A stretch of DNA of 64,000 bases, from NCBI RefSeq assembly GCF_003667825.1, contig NZ_CP033043.1, positions 4,720,501 to 4,784,500 of the forward strand. The letters run 5' to 3'. Source of the stretch: Metabacillus litoralis (GTDB lineage: Bacteria > Bacillota > Bacilli > Bacillales > Bacillaceae). Below the pieces are notes generated by a model. It ran no database searches. It was not told where the DNA came from and was given only the letters and a program-made list of their open reading frames with translations. This document shows positions 29,755 to 38,199 of this stretch, in pieces. Each line of letters begins with the position of its first letter. Positions within the stretch are counted from its first letter, which is position 1. The translations under genes and the position numbers were made by a program.

Positions 29755-30906
29755 CTATAAAACTTTGCTATCCTCTTTAATAAAGCTTTCAACTGCAAAT
29801 GCAGAGACTCCTAGTACAGTAGAGTACTGCTCAAGCTTTGAAAAGTCTAATTGTAGCTCATTTTGATGATGGGTAAGTGTATGGTTTTCAATAGTAGTCT
29901 TGATTGGCTCTTCAATCCATTCTCTAGCTAAAGCTAATCTGTTTCCGATAATAACCTGATCCGGGTTGAAGGTATTGATGATATTGTTAATTCCAATTCC
30001 AAGGTATTTACCGACTTCCTTGAAAAGGCCTTGGGCAGTTTGATCATGATTTTTGGCTAGTTCTAAGACTGCTTCGATGCTGCTTCCAGCTTGTTCTAGT
30101 AGTGCATGTTCTGATGCGTATGCTTCCCAACAACCTTTGCTGCCGCAGTTGCATGGCTTACCGTTCATGTCTATAATCATATGGCCCATTTCACCAGAGA
30201 ATCCATTTTTACCTTGATATAGCTCTCTATTTAAAAAGATACCTACACCAATACCGATACCTGCACTTATATAGACCATATTTTCGTAGTCTTTTCCTGC
30301 TCCGAATTTTTGCTCACAGAATGCTCCAGCGTTGGCTTCATTTTCGACTATTACAGGCACTTCGAATAACTCTTCTAAGTCTAGTTTTAAGTTAGTGTTT
30401 TTCCAGCCTAAGTTAGGTGCCAGAAGGACTGTTCCTTCTTTGTTAACAATTCCTGGTACACCTACACCTATGCCTACAACACCATATCGACTTTGAGGCA
30501 TTTCAGTCATTAGGGACTGAATCATACTTTTTACAAGATTCATAATAGTAGGGTAAGGAGTTAGGGTGACTGCGTGATTTTTTTCAAGAACTATGTTGCC
30601 TTTTAAGTCAGTTAATACAGATAATACATAATTTGCACCGATATCAATTCCAATCGCATAACCTGCAACTTTATTAAAATGTAGAATAACAGGACGTCGT
30701 CCACCACTGGATTCTCCTGGTCCAGATTCGTAGATAAGTTCTTCTTCTAGTAATTCATTCACTAAAGATGAAACGGTTGCTTTGTGTAGACCGGATATTT
30801 GGGCAATATCGGCTCTTGAAATGGGTTCTCTGTGCATAATAAGTTGTAGTACGAGAGCTTTATTATTTTTTTTCACAAGATGCTGATTCCATGTAATCGT
30901 TTCCAC
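29755..30906 (-). CDS. xylR: Xylose-responsive ROK repressor XylR
   Basis: A 383-residue ROK-family repressor. An N-terminal winged helix (ISRADIAQISGLHKATVSSLVNELL) precedes the sugar-kinase-like domain, with DIGANYV and the zinc-binding CNCGSKGCWEAYASE. In Bacillus, XylR blocks xylose genes until xylose binds; glucose-6-phosphate counteracts induction. It is divergent from the beta-xylosidase gene, and palindromes of the xyl operator type sit in this intergenic region and before xylA. GTG start, with AAGGAG upstream on the minus strand. Complete; strong call. Confidence 0.93.
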   Translation of the reverse strand: METITWNQHLVKKNNKALVLQLIMHREPISRADIAQISGLHKATVSSLVNELLEEELIYESGPGESSGGRRPVILHFNKVAGYAIGIDIGANYVLSVLTDLKGNIVLEKNHAVTLTPYPTIMNLVKSMIQSLMTEMPQSRYGVVGIGVGVPGIVNKEGTVLLAPNLGWKNTNLKLDLEELFEVPVIVENEANAGAFCEQKFGAGKDYENMVYISAGIGIGVGIFLNRELYQGKNGFSGEMGHMIIDMNGKPCNCGSKGCWEAYASEHALLEQAGSSIEAVLELAKNHDQTAQGLFKEVGKYLGIGINNIINTFNPDQVIIGNRLALAREWIEEPIKTTIENHTLTHHQNELQLDFSKLEQYSTVLGVSAFAVESFIKEDSKVL

Positions 30907-30951
30907 TTTTAAAAACTCCTTATCTGATCTTCATTTATTTTAACACTAAAC

Positions 30952-30976
30952 TTAGTTTGTTGGATATACAAACTTA
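30952..30976. promoter_or_regulatory. XylR operator in the xylR-xynB intergenic region
   Basis: TTAGTTTGT (30952-30960) and ACAAACTTAA (30968 on) form a palindrome like the known xyl operator half-site. It overlaps the -35 region of a promoter TATACA (30965-30970) / TATAAT (30988-30993), spacer 17, for the beta-xylosidase gene. Confidence 0.7.
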
Positions 30977-31029
30977 AAATTCGGTGTTATAATGAACCAC
31001 AGTATGAAGGAGCTTATGAAACAGAGAAA

Positions 31030-31043
31030 TGAAATCGCTTAAA
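31030..31043 (+). promoter_or_regulatory. cre-like CcpA site in the xynB leader
   Basis: TGAAATCGCTTAAA differs from TGNAANCGNTNNCA at one position and lies between the promoter and the start codon, where bound CcpA would block transcription. Confidence 0.45.
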
Positions 31044-31115
31044 TAATGACGCATAAGCCATAAGTTTAAAGTAACTAGCATTTACTCTATTTAAATTTTG
31101 GGAGTGGGGAACAAA

Positions 31116-33266
31116 ATGCCAAAAAACATGTTTTTTAATGCACATCATTCACCTATCGGAGCCTTTTCAAGTTTCACACTTGGATTCTATGGAAATGGGG
31201 GAGGTTTGGATTTAGAACTTGGCCGTTCACCGAAGAAAAATGTTTATGTAGGCGTTGAGACGATCGATCAGGAAGGGATGTATCAGGCGCTTCCTTTTTT
31301 TGAAGTAGAAGATGACGAAAGTAAGCGCTATGATATTGAAAATATGGATCCAGATCCAGATAAACCACGCATCATTATTCCTTATTCAAAAGATGAAATT
31401 CAACGTGACTTTCAATTAGGAACAGACACTTGGAGAGCTGGGGACTTATCCTTTACAATCTATACCCAAGCTCAAACTGTACCGGAACCATCTTCTGAAA
31501 CAGATGATGAGTTGAAGAAGACTATCATTCCAGCTGTATGGGCTGAATTAACAGTCGATAATACAAAAGGAACCAAGAGTCGCCGAGCTTTCTTTGGGTA
31601 TCAAGGAAGTGACCCCTATAGCTCCATGCGTCGATTAGATGATACATGTGAGGGGATTGCGGGGATTGGTCAGGGGCGTTTAACAGCAATAACATCAGAT
31701 AACCCAGAGGTAAAGTCTGCTCTTCACTTTAGTATAGAAAATATTTTAACAACTCCATTTAAAGAGAACTGGACTTTTGGTTTAGGACCTGTTGGTGCAC
31801 TAGTCATGGATGTTCCTGCTGGTCAAAAAAGAACGTATAAATTTGCCATTTGCTTTCATCGTTCAGGTTATGTAACAGCTGGGATGGATGCTTCTTACTA
31901 CTACACACGATATTTTTCGAATATCGAATCTGTAGCAGCTTTTGCCTTAGAGAACTTTGATGAATTTGCAAGCCGCGCAAAAGAGGCTAATAGATTGGTA
32001 AGTAATACAGAATTATCGGAAGACCAAAAATTCATGATGATTCACTCCATTCGAAGCTATTATGGCTCAACTCAATTATTGGATGCTGACGGTGAAGCAT
32101 TCTGGGTTGTGAACGAGGGCGAATATCGAATGATGAATACCTTTGACTTAACGGTTGACCAAATCTTTTTTGAATTGAAAATGAATCCTTGGACAGTTAA
32201 AAATGAGTTAGATATGTTTATCAAACGCTTCAGTTATGAAGATAAAGTTCGTTTTCCAGGTGTTGCAACTGAATATCCAGGCGGAATCAGTTTTACCCAT
32301 GACATGGGAGTAGCCAATACAATTTCAAGACCACATTATTCTTCCTATGAGTTATATGGATTAGATGGATGTTTTTCTCACATGACATATGAACAACTGG
32401 TTAACTGGGTTCTTTGTGCATCAGTTTATGTGGAGCAAACAGGAGACAAAAAGTGGTTAGAGGATCATTTAGATATTTTCGTTCGCTGCTTTGAAAGTAT
32501 GTTGAATCGTGATCATCCTGAAGCTGATAAACGAGATGGAATAATGGGATTAGATTCCACACGTGTTATGGGAGGAGCAGAGATTACTACTTATGATAGT
32601 TTGGATGTTTCACTTGGTCAGGCTAGAAATAATATTTATCTAGCAGGGAAAACATGGGCATCTTATGTAGCACTTGAGAAACTGTTTAGAGAAAATGATC
32701 TAACAGAACTCTCAAAAGAAGCTGGTGGTCAAGCCGAAAAATGTGCAGCTACGATTGTTTCTCAGGTTACACCTAATGGATATATTCCAGCTGTAATAAA
32801 AGAAGGTAATGATTCTAAAATCATTCCTGCTATTGAAGGGTTAATTTTCCCATATTACACAAATAACCATGATGCACTGGATCCTAATGGACGATTTGGA
32901 GCATATATTCAAGCGTTACAAACTCATCTGAAAACAGTATTAACAGAGGGAGTTTGCTTGTTTGAAGACGGAGGATGGAAAATCTCGTCTACTAGCAACA
33001 ATTCTTGGCTAAGTAAAATTTATCTATCTCAGTTTATTACTCGTGAGATTCTTGGTTGGGAATGGGATGAATCAGGGGCGAAGGCAGACGCAGCTCATGT
33101 AGCATGGCTAACACACCCAACATTATCAGTTTGGAGCTGGAGTGATCAAATTATCTCCGGTGAAATTGCTGGCAGTAAGTACTATCCACGTGGAGTCACT
33201 AGTATCTTATGGCTTGAAGAATCCAAAAAAACGGCTGAACTAGTGTCAAATACTCAAGAAGTTTAA
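31116..33266 (+). CDS. xynB: Beta-xylosidase, glycoside hydrolase family 52
   Basis: A 716-residue enzyme that splits xylose from the non-reducing ends of xylo-oligosaccharides. No signal peptide, so it is cytoplasmic and acts on imported oligomers. The sequence resembles the GH52 xylosidases of Geobacillus. The family's catalytic Glu and Asp are expected in WVVNEGEYRMMNTFDLTVD and TTYDSLDVSLGQ, both intact. I use ATG 31116, with GTGGGGA just upstream, rather than TTG 31098, which would place the ribosome site inside the gene. It lies behind an XylR operator and a cre-like site and is followed by a GTGCCGGGTC stem at 33274-33312. Confidence 0.92.
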   Translation: MPKNMFFNAHHSPIGAFSSFTLGFYGNGGGLDLELGRSPKKNVYVGVETIDQEGMYQALPFFEVEDDESKRYDIENMDPDPDKPRIIIPYSKDEIQRDFQLGTDTWRAGDLSFTIYTQAQTVPEPSSETDDELKKTIIPAVWAELTVDNTKGTKSRRAFFGYQGSDPYSSMRRLDDTCEGIAGIGQGRLTAITSDNPEVKSALHFSIENILTTPFKENWTFGLGPVGALVMDVPAGQKRTYKFAICFHRSGYVTAGMDASYYYTRYFSNIESVAAFALENFDEFASRAKEANRLVSNTELSEDQKFMMIHSIRSYYGSTQLLDADGEAFWVVNEGEYRMMNTFDLTVDQIFFELKMNPWTVKNELDMFIKRFSYEDKVRFPGVATEYPGGISFTHDMGVANTISRPHYSSYELYGLDGCFSHMTYEQLVNWVLCASVYVEQTGDKKWLEDHLDIFVRCFESMLNRDHPEADKRDGIMGLDSTRVMGGAEITTYDSLDVSLGQARNNIYLAGKTWASYVALEKLFRENDLTELSKEAGGQAEKCAATIVSQVTPNGYIPAVIKEGNDSKIIPAIEGLIFPYYTNNHDALDPNGRFGAYIQALQTHLKTVLTEGVCLFEDGGWKISSTSNNSWLSKIYLSQFITREILGWEWDESGAKADAAHVAWLTHPTLSVWSWSDQIISGEIAGSKYYPRGVTSILWLEESKKTAELVSNTQEV

Positions 33267-33273
33267 TAGATTT

Positions 33274-33312
33274 GTGCCGGGTCTCTTTTTATTCTAAAAG
33301 AGGGACCGGTAC
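33274..33312 (+). terminator. Stem-loop after xynB
   Basis: GTGCCGGGTCTCTTTT pairs with AAAAGAGGGACCGGTAC. Very stable, but the following bases (ATGGTTTT) are a poor T-run, so it may act as a 3' stabiliser or partial terminator before the xylA promoter. Confidence 0.5.
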
Positions 33313-33350
33313 ATGGTTTTACTAAGAAATAAAATTTTTTTACTAATATC

Positions 33351-33392
33351 TTAGTTTATCGAATAGACAAACTAAGTTTAGGGTGATATAAT
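33351..33392 (+). promoter_or_regulatory. xylA promoter with XylR operator
   Basis: The operator palindrome TTAGTTTAT (33351-33359) / ACAAACTAA (33367-33375) overlaps the -35 TAGACA (33364-33369). TATAAT follows at 33387-33392, spacer 17. Bound XylR would exclude RNA polymerase. Confidence 0.8.
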
Positions 33393-33437
33393 CTGATTAA
33401 AGAAAGGTTACAGATTAATAGATGATAAAAAATCTAT

Positions 33438-33451
33438 TGTAAGCATTTACA
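33438..33451 (+). promoter_or_regulatory. cre-like CcpA site in the xylA leader
   Basis: TGTAAGCATTTACA, one mismatch from TGNAANCGNTNNCA, ~50 bases downstream of the xylA -10. Catabolite repression of xylAB through an internal cre is known in Bacillus. Confidence 0.5.
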
Positions 33452-33500
33452 TATGTGCTTGTAACCTATTACTAAACCAACTACTAGGAGGAATAACCCA

Positions 33501-34832
33501 ATGGCTTATTTCGAAACAGTTAACAAAATTCAATATGAAGGTGCAAGATCTACAAATCCTTTTGCATTTAAGTATTATAATCCTGAAGAAAAAATTAACG
33601 GTAAAACAATGGAGGAAATCCTTCGTTTCTCAGTTGCATACTGGCATACATTTACTGCAGATGGATCTGATCCATTTGGTGTAGGTACAGCAATTCGCCC
33701 TTGGAATCATTTAACAGGTTTGGATTTAGCGAAAGCACGTGTTGAAGCAGCTTTCGAGCTTTTTGAAAAATTAGATGTTCCATTCTTTGCTTTTCATGAT
33801 GTTGATATTGCTCCAGAAGGTAGTACGTTAAAGGAAACAAATGAAAACCAAGATGTTATCGTTGCAATGATTAAAGATTATATGAAAACAAGTAAAGCCA
33901 AATTGCTTTGGAATACAGCTAACATGTTCACGAATGCAAGATACGTACATGGTGCAGCAACTTCTCCAAATGCAGATGTGTTTGCTTACTCTGCAGCAAA
34001 AGTTAAAAAAGGTCTAGAAGTTGCGAAAGAGCTTGGTGCAGAAAACTATGTATTCTGGGGTGGCCGTGAAGGATATGAAACACTACTAAATACAAATATG
34101 AAGCTTGAGCAAGATAACTTAGCACGCTTCTTCCACATGGCAGTAGACTATGCAAAAGAAATTGGTTTAGAAGTTCCTTTCTTAATTGAACCAAAACCAA
34201 AAGAGCCAACAAAACATCAGTATGATTTTGATGTTGCGACTGGATTAGCATTCTTACAGAAATATGATTTAACAGATCATTTCAAATTTAATATTGAAGC
34301 TAACCATGCTACATTAGCTGGACATACATTTGAGCATGAATTAAGAACAGCTCGTATTAACGGTATGCTTGGTTCAGTTGATGCAAACCAAGGTGATACA
34401 CTTCTTGGATGGGATACTGATGAATTCCCAACTGATCTATATACAAACACATTAGCTATGTATGAAATCCTGAAAAATGGTGGCCTAGGTAAAGGTGGAT
34501 TAAACTTCGATGCGAAGGTAAGACGTGGATCATTCGAAGCTGAAGATCTATTCCACGCTCACATTGCAGGTATGGATGCATTTGCAATCGGATTAAAAGT
34601 TGCAAACAAATTAATCGAAGACAAAGTACTTGATAGCTTTGTTGAAGAACGTTATAGCAGCTTCACTAAAGGAATCGGATTAGATATTGTTGAAGGAAAA
34701 ACAAACTTCCATGAGTTAGAAAAATATGCTCTTCAATTAACAGACATTAAGAACACATCTGGTAGAACAGAGCGTCTTAAAGCATTAGTAAATCAATATA
34801 TTCTTGAAACTCTTTCTGGAGTAACTGTTTAA
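33501..34832 (+). CDS. xylA: Xylose isomerase
   Basis: A 443-residue class II xylose isomerase, converting D-xylose to D-xylulose. [13 protein letters not shown] carries the active-site His and Asp; [18 protein letters not shown] and [18 protein letters not shown] carry the metal-binding Glu, Asp and His set; [12 protein letters not shown] completes it. Length and motifs are standard. AGGAGG stands before the ATG. xylB follows with a structured 145-base gap. Regulation by XylR and probably CcpA as described for its promoter. Confidence 0.97.
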   Translation: MAYFETVNKIQYEGARSTNPFAFKYYNPEEKINGKTMEEILRFSVAYWHTFTADGSDPFGVGTAIRPWNHLTGLDLAKARVEAAFELFEKLDVPFFAFHDVDIAPEGSTLKETNENQDVIVAMIKDYMKTSKAKLLWNTANMFTNARYVHGAATSPNADVFAYSAAKVKKGLEVAKELGAENYVFWGGREGYETLLNTNMKLEQDNLARFFHMAVDYAKEIGLEVPFLIEPKPKEPTKHQYDFDVATGLAFLQKYDLTDHFKFNIEANHATLAGHTFEHELRTARINGMLGSVDANQGDTLLGWDTDEFPTDLYTNTLAMYEILKNGGLGKGGLNFDAKVRRGSFEAEDLFHAHIAGMDAFAIGLKVANKLIEDKVLDSFVEERYSSFTKGIGLDIVEGKTNFHELEKYALQLTDIKNTSGRTERLKALVNQYILETLSGVTV

Positions 34833-34851
34833 TAAGTAATTTAATGATGAA

Positions 34852-34960
34852 AAAATGAGGATGTCTCACTAACAGTATAAGACCCTACAAACACATAAAA
34901 GGCTTAATATATAGTCTTTTATGTGGGTGGTCAGGTACTTATGAGCCATCCTCATTTTTA
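34852..34960 (+). promoter_or_regulatory. Branched RNA structure between xylA and xylB
   Basis: AAAATGAGGATG (34852-34863) pairs with CATCCTCATTTT (34947-34958), enclosing CACATAAAAG/CTTTTATGTG (34892-34925) and a GACC/GGTC pair. The outer stem ends in a T-run, so it can act as a terminator that lowers xylB relative to xylA, or as a processing element. A purine ribosome site (AAAAGGATGATA) for xylB follows at once. Confidence 0.55.
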
Positions 34961-34979
34961 TAGAAAAGGATGATACTAG

Positions 34980-36479
34980 ATGAAATACGTTATTGGTGTT
35001 GATCTTGGAACAAGTGCAGTTAAAATCTTACTAGTAAATCAGAATGGCGACGTTTGCCAAGAGGTATCAAAGTCATATCCACTTATTATTGAAAAATCGG
35101 GTTACAGTGAACAAGATCCAGAGGAATGGGTGGATAAAACAAGAGCTGGTTTAGCTGAACTGATCAATCAATTTGATGGGGATGTAAAGGATATCGAGGG
35201 AATCAGCTTTTCAGGGCAAATGCATGGTCTTGTTTTACTTGATAGTGAAAATCAAGTGGTTCGTAATGCTATTTTATGGAACGATACACGAACAACGAAA
35301 CAATGCCAAGAGATTTATGAAGCTGTTGGGACAGAACGTTTATTAGAAGTAACAAAAAACCCTGCATTAGAGGGCTTTACTTTACCGAAGATTCTTTGGG
35401 TAAAAGAGAAAGAGCCAGAGAATTTTGAACGTTCTAGTGTATTTTTGTTACCGAAAGATTATCTACGTTTCCGTATGACAGGGGCTTTACATATGGAATA
35501 CTCTGATGCTGCAGGGACGTTATTGTTAAATGTAGCAGAACGCAGATGGAGTAACGAAATAGTAGATAAATTCAATCTTCCTTCAGACTTCTGTCCTCCG
35601 TTAGTGGAATCTCATGCTCTTGTTGGTACTGTAACAGCAGAATATGCACAACAAACAGGACTAGCTGATACAACAAAGGTTTTTGCTGGCGGTGCAGATA
35701 ATGCATGTGGCGCAATTGGCTCTGGGATTTTATCAGAAGGAAAAACTTTGTGTAGCATCGGAACATCTGGTGTAGTGCTTTCTTACGAAGAGAGAAATGA
35801 TTTGGATTTTGAAGGTAAGGTTCATTACTTTAATCATGGTGAGGAAAACGCCTATTATACAATGGGAGTAACCCTTGCAGCGGGGTATAGTTTAAGCTGG
35901 TTTAAAGATACATTCGCAAAGAATGAAGCATTTGAACAATTTTTAGAAGGAATTGATGAAGTACCAGCAGGAAGCAATGGCTTGTTGTTTACTCCATATA
36001 TCGTTGGTGAAAGAACTCCTCATGCTGACTCAACGATTCGTGGGAGCTTTATTGGAGCCGATGCTGCTCATGAACGTAAACATTTTGTTCGTGCTGTGCT
36101 TGAGGGTATCACATTTTCATTAAATGAATCTATTGAAATTTTTAGAAACAGTGGAAAAAATATTGATTCGATCATTTCCATCGGTGGTGGAGCGAAAAAT
36201 GATACATGGCTACAAATGCAGGCTGATATTTTCAATTCGAAAATTGAAAAATTAACAAGTGAACAAGGCCCAGGGATGGGAGCAGCCATGCTTGCAGCAT
36301 ATGGTTGTGGTTGGTATTCTTCTTTGAAAGAATGTGCTGAAGAGTTTATTCAACCATCAAAAACATATGAGCCTATTCCTGAAAATGTAGAAGTCTATCA
36401 GAAATTATTTAAAGTGTATCAACAAGTCTATACTCAAACTAAGGAAATGAATGAGCAGTTAAGAGAGTTTAGAAAGTGA
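34980..36479 (+). CDS. xylB: Xylulokinase
   Basis: A 499-residue FGGY-family kinase that phosphorylates D-xylulose to enter the pentose phosphate pathway. The N-terminal phosphate loop GVDLGTSAVK, SGQMHGLVLLD, the catalytic-Asp region GGADNACGAIGSG and the C-terminal ISIGGGAKND are all present. It is downstream of xylA with the hairpin described, and ends with a strong terminator at 36591-36633. Standard length. Confidence 0.96.
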   Translation: MKYVIGVDLGTSAVKILLVNQNGDVCQEVSKSYPLIIEKSGYSEQDPEEWVDKTRAGLAELINQFDGDVKDIEGISFSGQMHGLVLLDSENQVVRNAILWNDTRTTKQCQEIYEAVGTERLLEVTKNPALEGFTLPKILWVKEKEPENFERSSVFLLPKDYLRFRMTGALHMEYSDAAGTLLLNVAERRWSNEIVDKFNLPSDFCPPLVESHALVGTVTAEYAQQTGLADTTKVFAGGADNACGAIGSGILSEGKTLCSIGTSGVVLSYEERNDLDFEGKVHYFNHGEENAYYTMGVTLAAGYSLSWFKDTFAKNEAFEQFLEGIDEVPAGSNGLLFTPYIVGERTPHADSTIRGSFIGADAAHERKHFVRAVLEGITFSLNESIEIFRNSGKNIDSIISIGGGAKNDTWLQMQADIFNSKIEKLTSEQGPGMGAAMLAAYGCGWYSSLKECAEEFIQPSKTYEPIPENVEVYQKLFKVYQQVYTQTKEMNEQLREFRK

Positions 36480-36590
36480 TCAAATACACCGGTTTGTACT
36501 ATTGAAGAAACAGTCACGATAACTTTCTTCTTTTAGGATATTAGCCTCAAGTGGTCATTACAAAATATGGTTTCCTAAAGAATAATAGAT

Positions 36591-36633
36591 GAAAAGCCAC
36601 TCAAGTTTTCACTTGAAGGCTTTTCTTATTTTA
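36591..36633 (+). terminator. xylB terminator
   Basis: GAAAAGCC...GGCTTTTC with an inner TCAAGT/ACTTGA stem, followed by TTATTTTA. Confidence 0.8.
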
Positions 36634-36663
36634 CATTCATGAAAAATATAAGGAGGGTAAACA

Positions 36664-37320
36664 TTGAAACTTAAGCAAAATCAAAAACTTCTATTTATTG
36701 GCGATTCCATAACAGATTGTGAACGTGTGAAGCCTGAAGGGGAGGGATTGTTTAATGCCCTTGGCAAAGGCTATGTATCGTATATTGATGGGCTACTTCA
36801 GGCTGTTTATCCTGAGTTGGGTATTCGAGTCGTTAACAAAGGAATTAGCGGAAATACAGTAAGAGATCTGAAAAACAGATGGCAGGAGGATGTACTTGAA
36901 CAAAAGCCTGATTGGTTAGTTATCATGATTGGGATTAATGATGTATGGCGTCAGTTTGATACACCTTTTATTAAGGAAGGTCATGTGTATCTTGATGAAT
37001 ATAGAGATACGCTTAGGAGGCTTGTAACTGAAACCAAGGCTCACATAAAGGACATTGTCCTTATGACACCTTTTTATATAGAAAATAATGAGCAAGATCA
37101 AATGAGGCACATGATGGATCAATATGGTCTTGTTGTAAAGACAATTGCTGAGGAAACAAACTGTCTATACGTTAATACCCAGGAAGCTTTTCAGGTTGTA
37201 TTAAAAGAACTTTATCCAGCAGCACTAGCTTGGGACCGAGTTCATCCTTCTGCTGCAGGTCATATGGTTCTTACCCGTGCATTTTTAAAAGCAATAGATT
37301 TTGACTGGAATCGACCATAG
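36664..37320 (+). CDS. axe2: Acetylxylan esterase, SGNH/GDSL family (Axe2-type)
   Basis: A 218-residue SGNH hydrolase that removes acetyl groups from xylo-oligosaccharides. The sequence is very close to my memory of Geobacillus stearothermophilus Axe2, including the numbering of the triad: Ser15 in FIGDSITD, Asp191 and His194 in DRVHP. The Gly and Asn of the oxyanion hole (NKGISGN, MIGIND) are intact. No signal peptide: a cytoplasmic enzyme acting on imported acetylated oligomers before the GH52 xylosidase. TTG start with AAGGAGGG upstream. It lies 43 bases before the CE4 deacetylase gene, probably one transcript. Confidence 0.92.
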   Translation: MKLKQNQKLLFIGDSITDCERVKPEGEGLFNALGKGYVSYIDGLLQAVYPELGIRVVNKGISGNTVRDLKNRWQEDVLEQKPDWLVIMIGINDVWRQFDTPFIKEGHVYLDEYRDTLRRLVTETKAHIKDIVLMTPFYIENNEQDQMRHMMDQYGLVVKTIAEETNCLYVNTQEAFQVVLKELYPAALAWDRVHPSAAGHMVLTRAFLKAIDFDWNRP

Positions 37321-37362
37321 TAGTTGCATTTATAGCTTACAAATATGAAGGAGGGGACGTAA

Positions 37363-37980
37363 TTGGCTGAAAAATTAATGATTAACGAGGTGTCCACATC
37401 GGAAAAGCTAATAGCTATTACATTTGACGATGGACCAAACCCATTCTTTACTCCACAAGTACTAGATATTTTTTCAGAAGTAGATGGGAAAGCAACCTTC
37501 TTTATGATTGGTGGGCAAATAGAGAAGTGCCCAGAGCTTGTGAAGACGGCTTTTGAACTTGGACATGAAATAGGAAACCATACATACACACATCCTAAAT
37601 TATCACAATTAAATCGTGAGGATTGCTTTGGAGAGATCGAACGAACCGAGAAATTAATAGCGGAATTAGTTGGGCATAAGCCTGTTATTTTTCGGCCTCC
37701 TTACCTTGATTTCAATTATGAAACTCTATCTGTTTTAAAACAGATGGGATATCCAATGATTGGAGCTTTAAATATGGAAGCGAAAGATTGGGAGATGCCC
37801 GGTGTAGACTTTATTTTAGAGAAAACAAGGTATTGTGTGAAAAATGGTAGCATTCTTATTTTTCATGATGGCTACGGAGATCGCTCACAAACGGTAGAAG
37901 CTGTCCGCATACTTGTTTCTGAATTAACGTCTCAGGGGTATAAGCTTGTTACGGTTAGTGAGTTATTAAACCACTCATAG
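37363..37980 (+). CDS. Polysaccharide deacetylase, carbohydrate esterase family 4
   Basis: A 205-residue NodB-homology protein. TFDDGPN (Asp22, Asp23), His73 and His77 of GNHTYTHP, the Arg of FRPPY and the late His of LIFHDG give the CE4 metal site and active site. It lacks an export signal, unlike peptidoglycan deacetylases, so a cytoplasmic role on imported acetylated xylo-oligosaccharides is plausible given the Axe2 neighbour. Chitin or peptidoglycan fragments remain alternatives. TTG 37363 follows AAGGAGGGGACG. Confidence 0.85.
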   Translation: MAEKLMINEVSTSEKLIAITFDDGPNPFFTPQVLDIFSEVDGKATFFMIGGQIEKCPELVKTAFELGHEIGNHTYTHPKLSQLNREDCFGEIERTEKLIAELVGHKPVIFRPPYLDFNYETLSVLKQMGYPMIGALNMEAKDWEMPGVDFILEKTRYCVKNGSILIFHDGYGDRSQTVEAVRILVSELTSQGYKLVTVSELLNHS

Positions 37981-38133
37981 GCAGGGTGAAAATTTCGGCT
38001 AGTATCCATTTTTGTAATATAGTGAACATAGCAACTGTTACAGAACAAATTTACCTACTAAAGTATAGAAAAAACAATAAGTAATTCAGTTAATTGAATA
38101 AAACTAATCTAAAATTTTAGTATTTTAAGTATA

Positions 38134-38147
38134 TGTTAACGTTTTCA
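38134..38147 (+). promoter_or_regulatory. cre-like site before the two-component genes
   Basis: TGTTAACGTTTTCA, one mismatch from the cre consensus, 50 bases upstream of the sensor kinase gene. Confidence 0.4.
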
Positions 38148-38199
38148 TTAAAATGAGTTATAGTTATTAAAATGATCTAAAACAAAGGACGAATCAATT

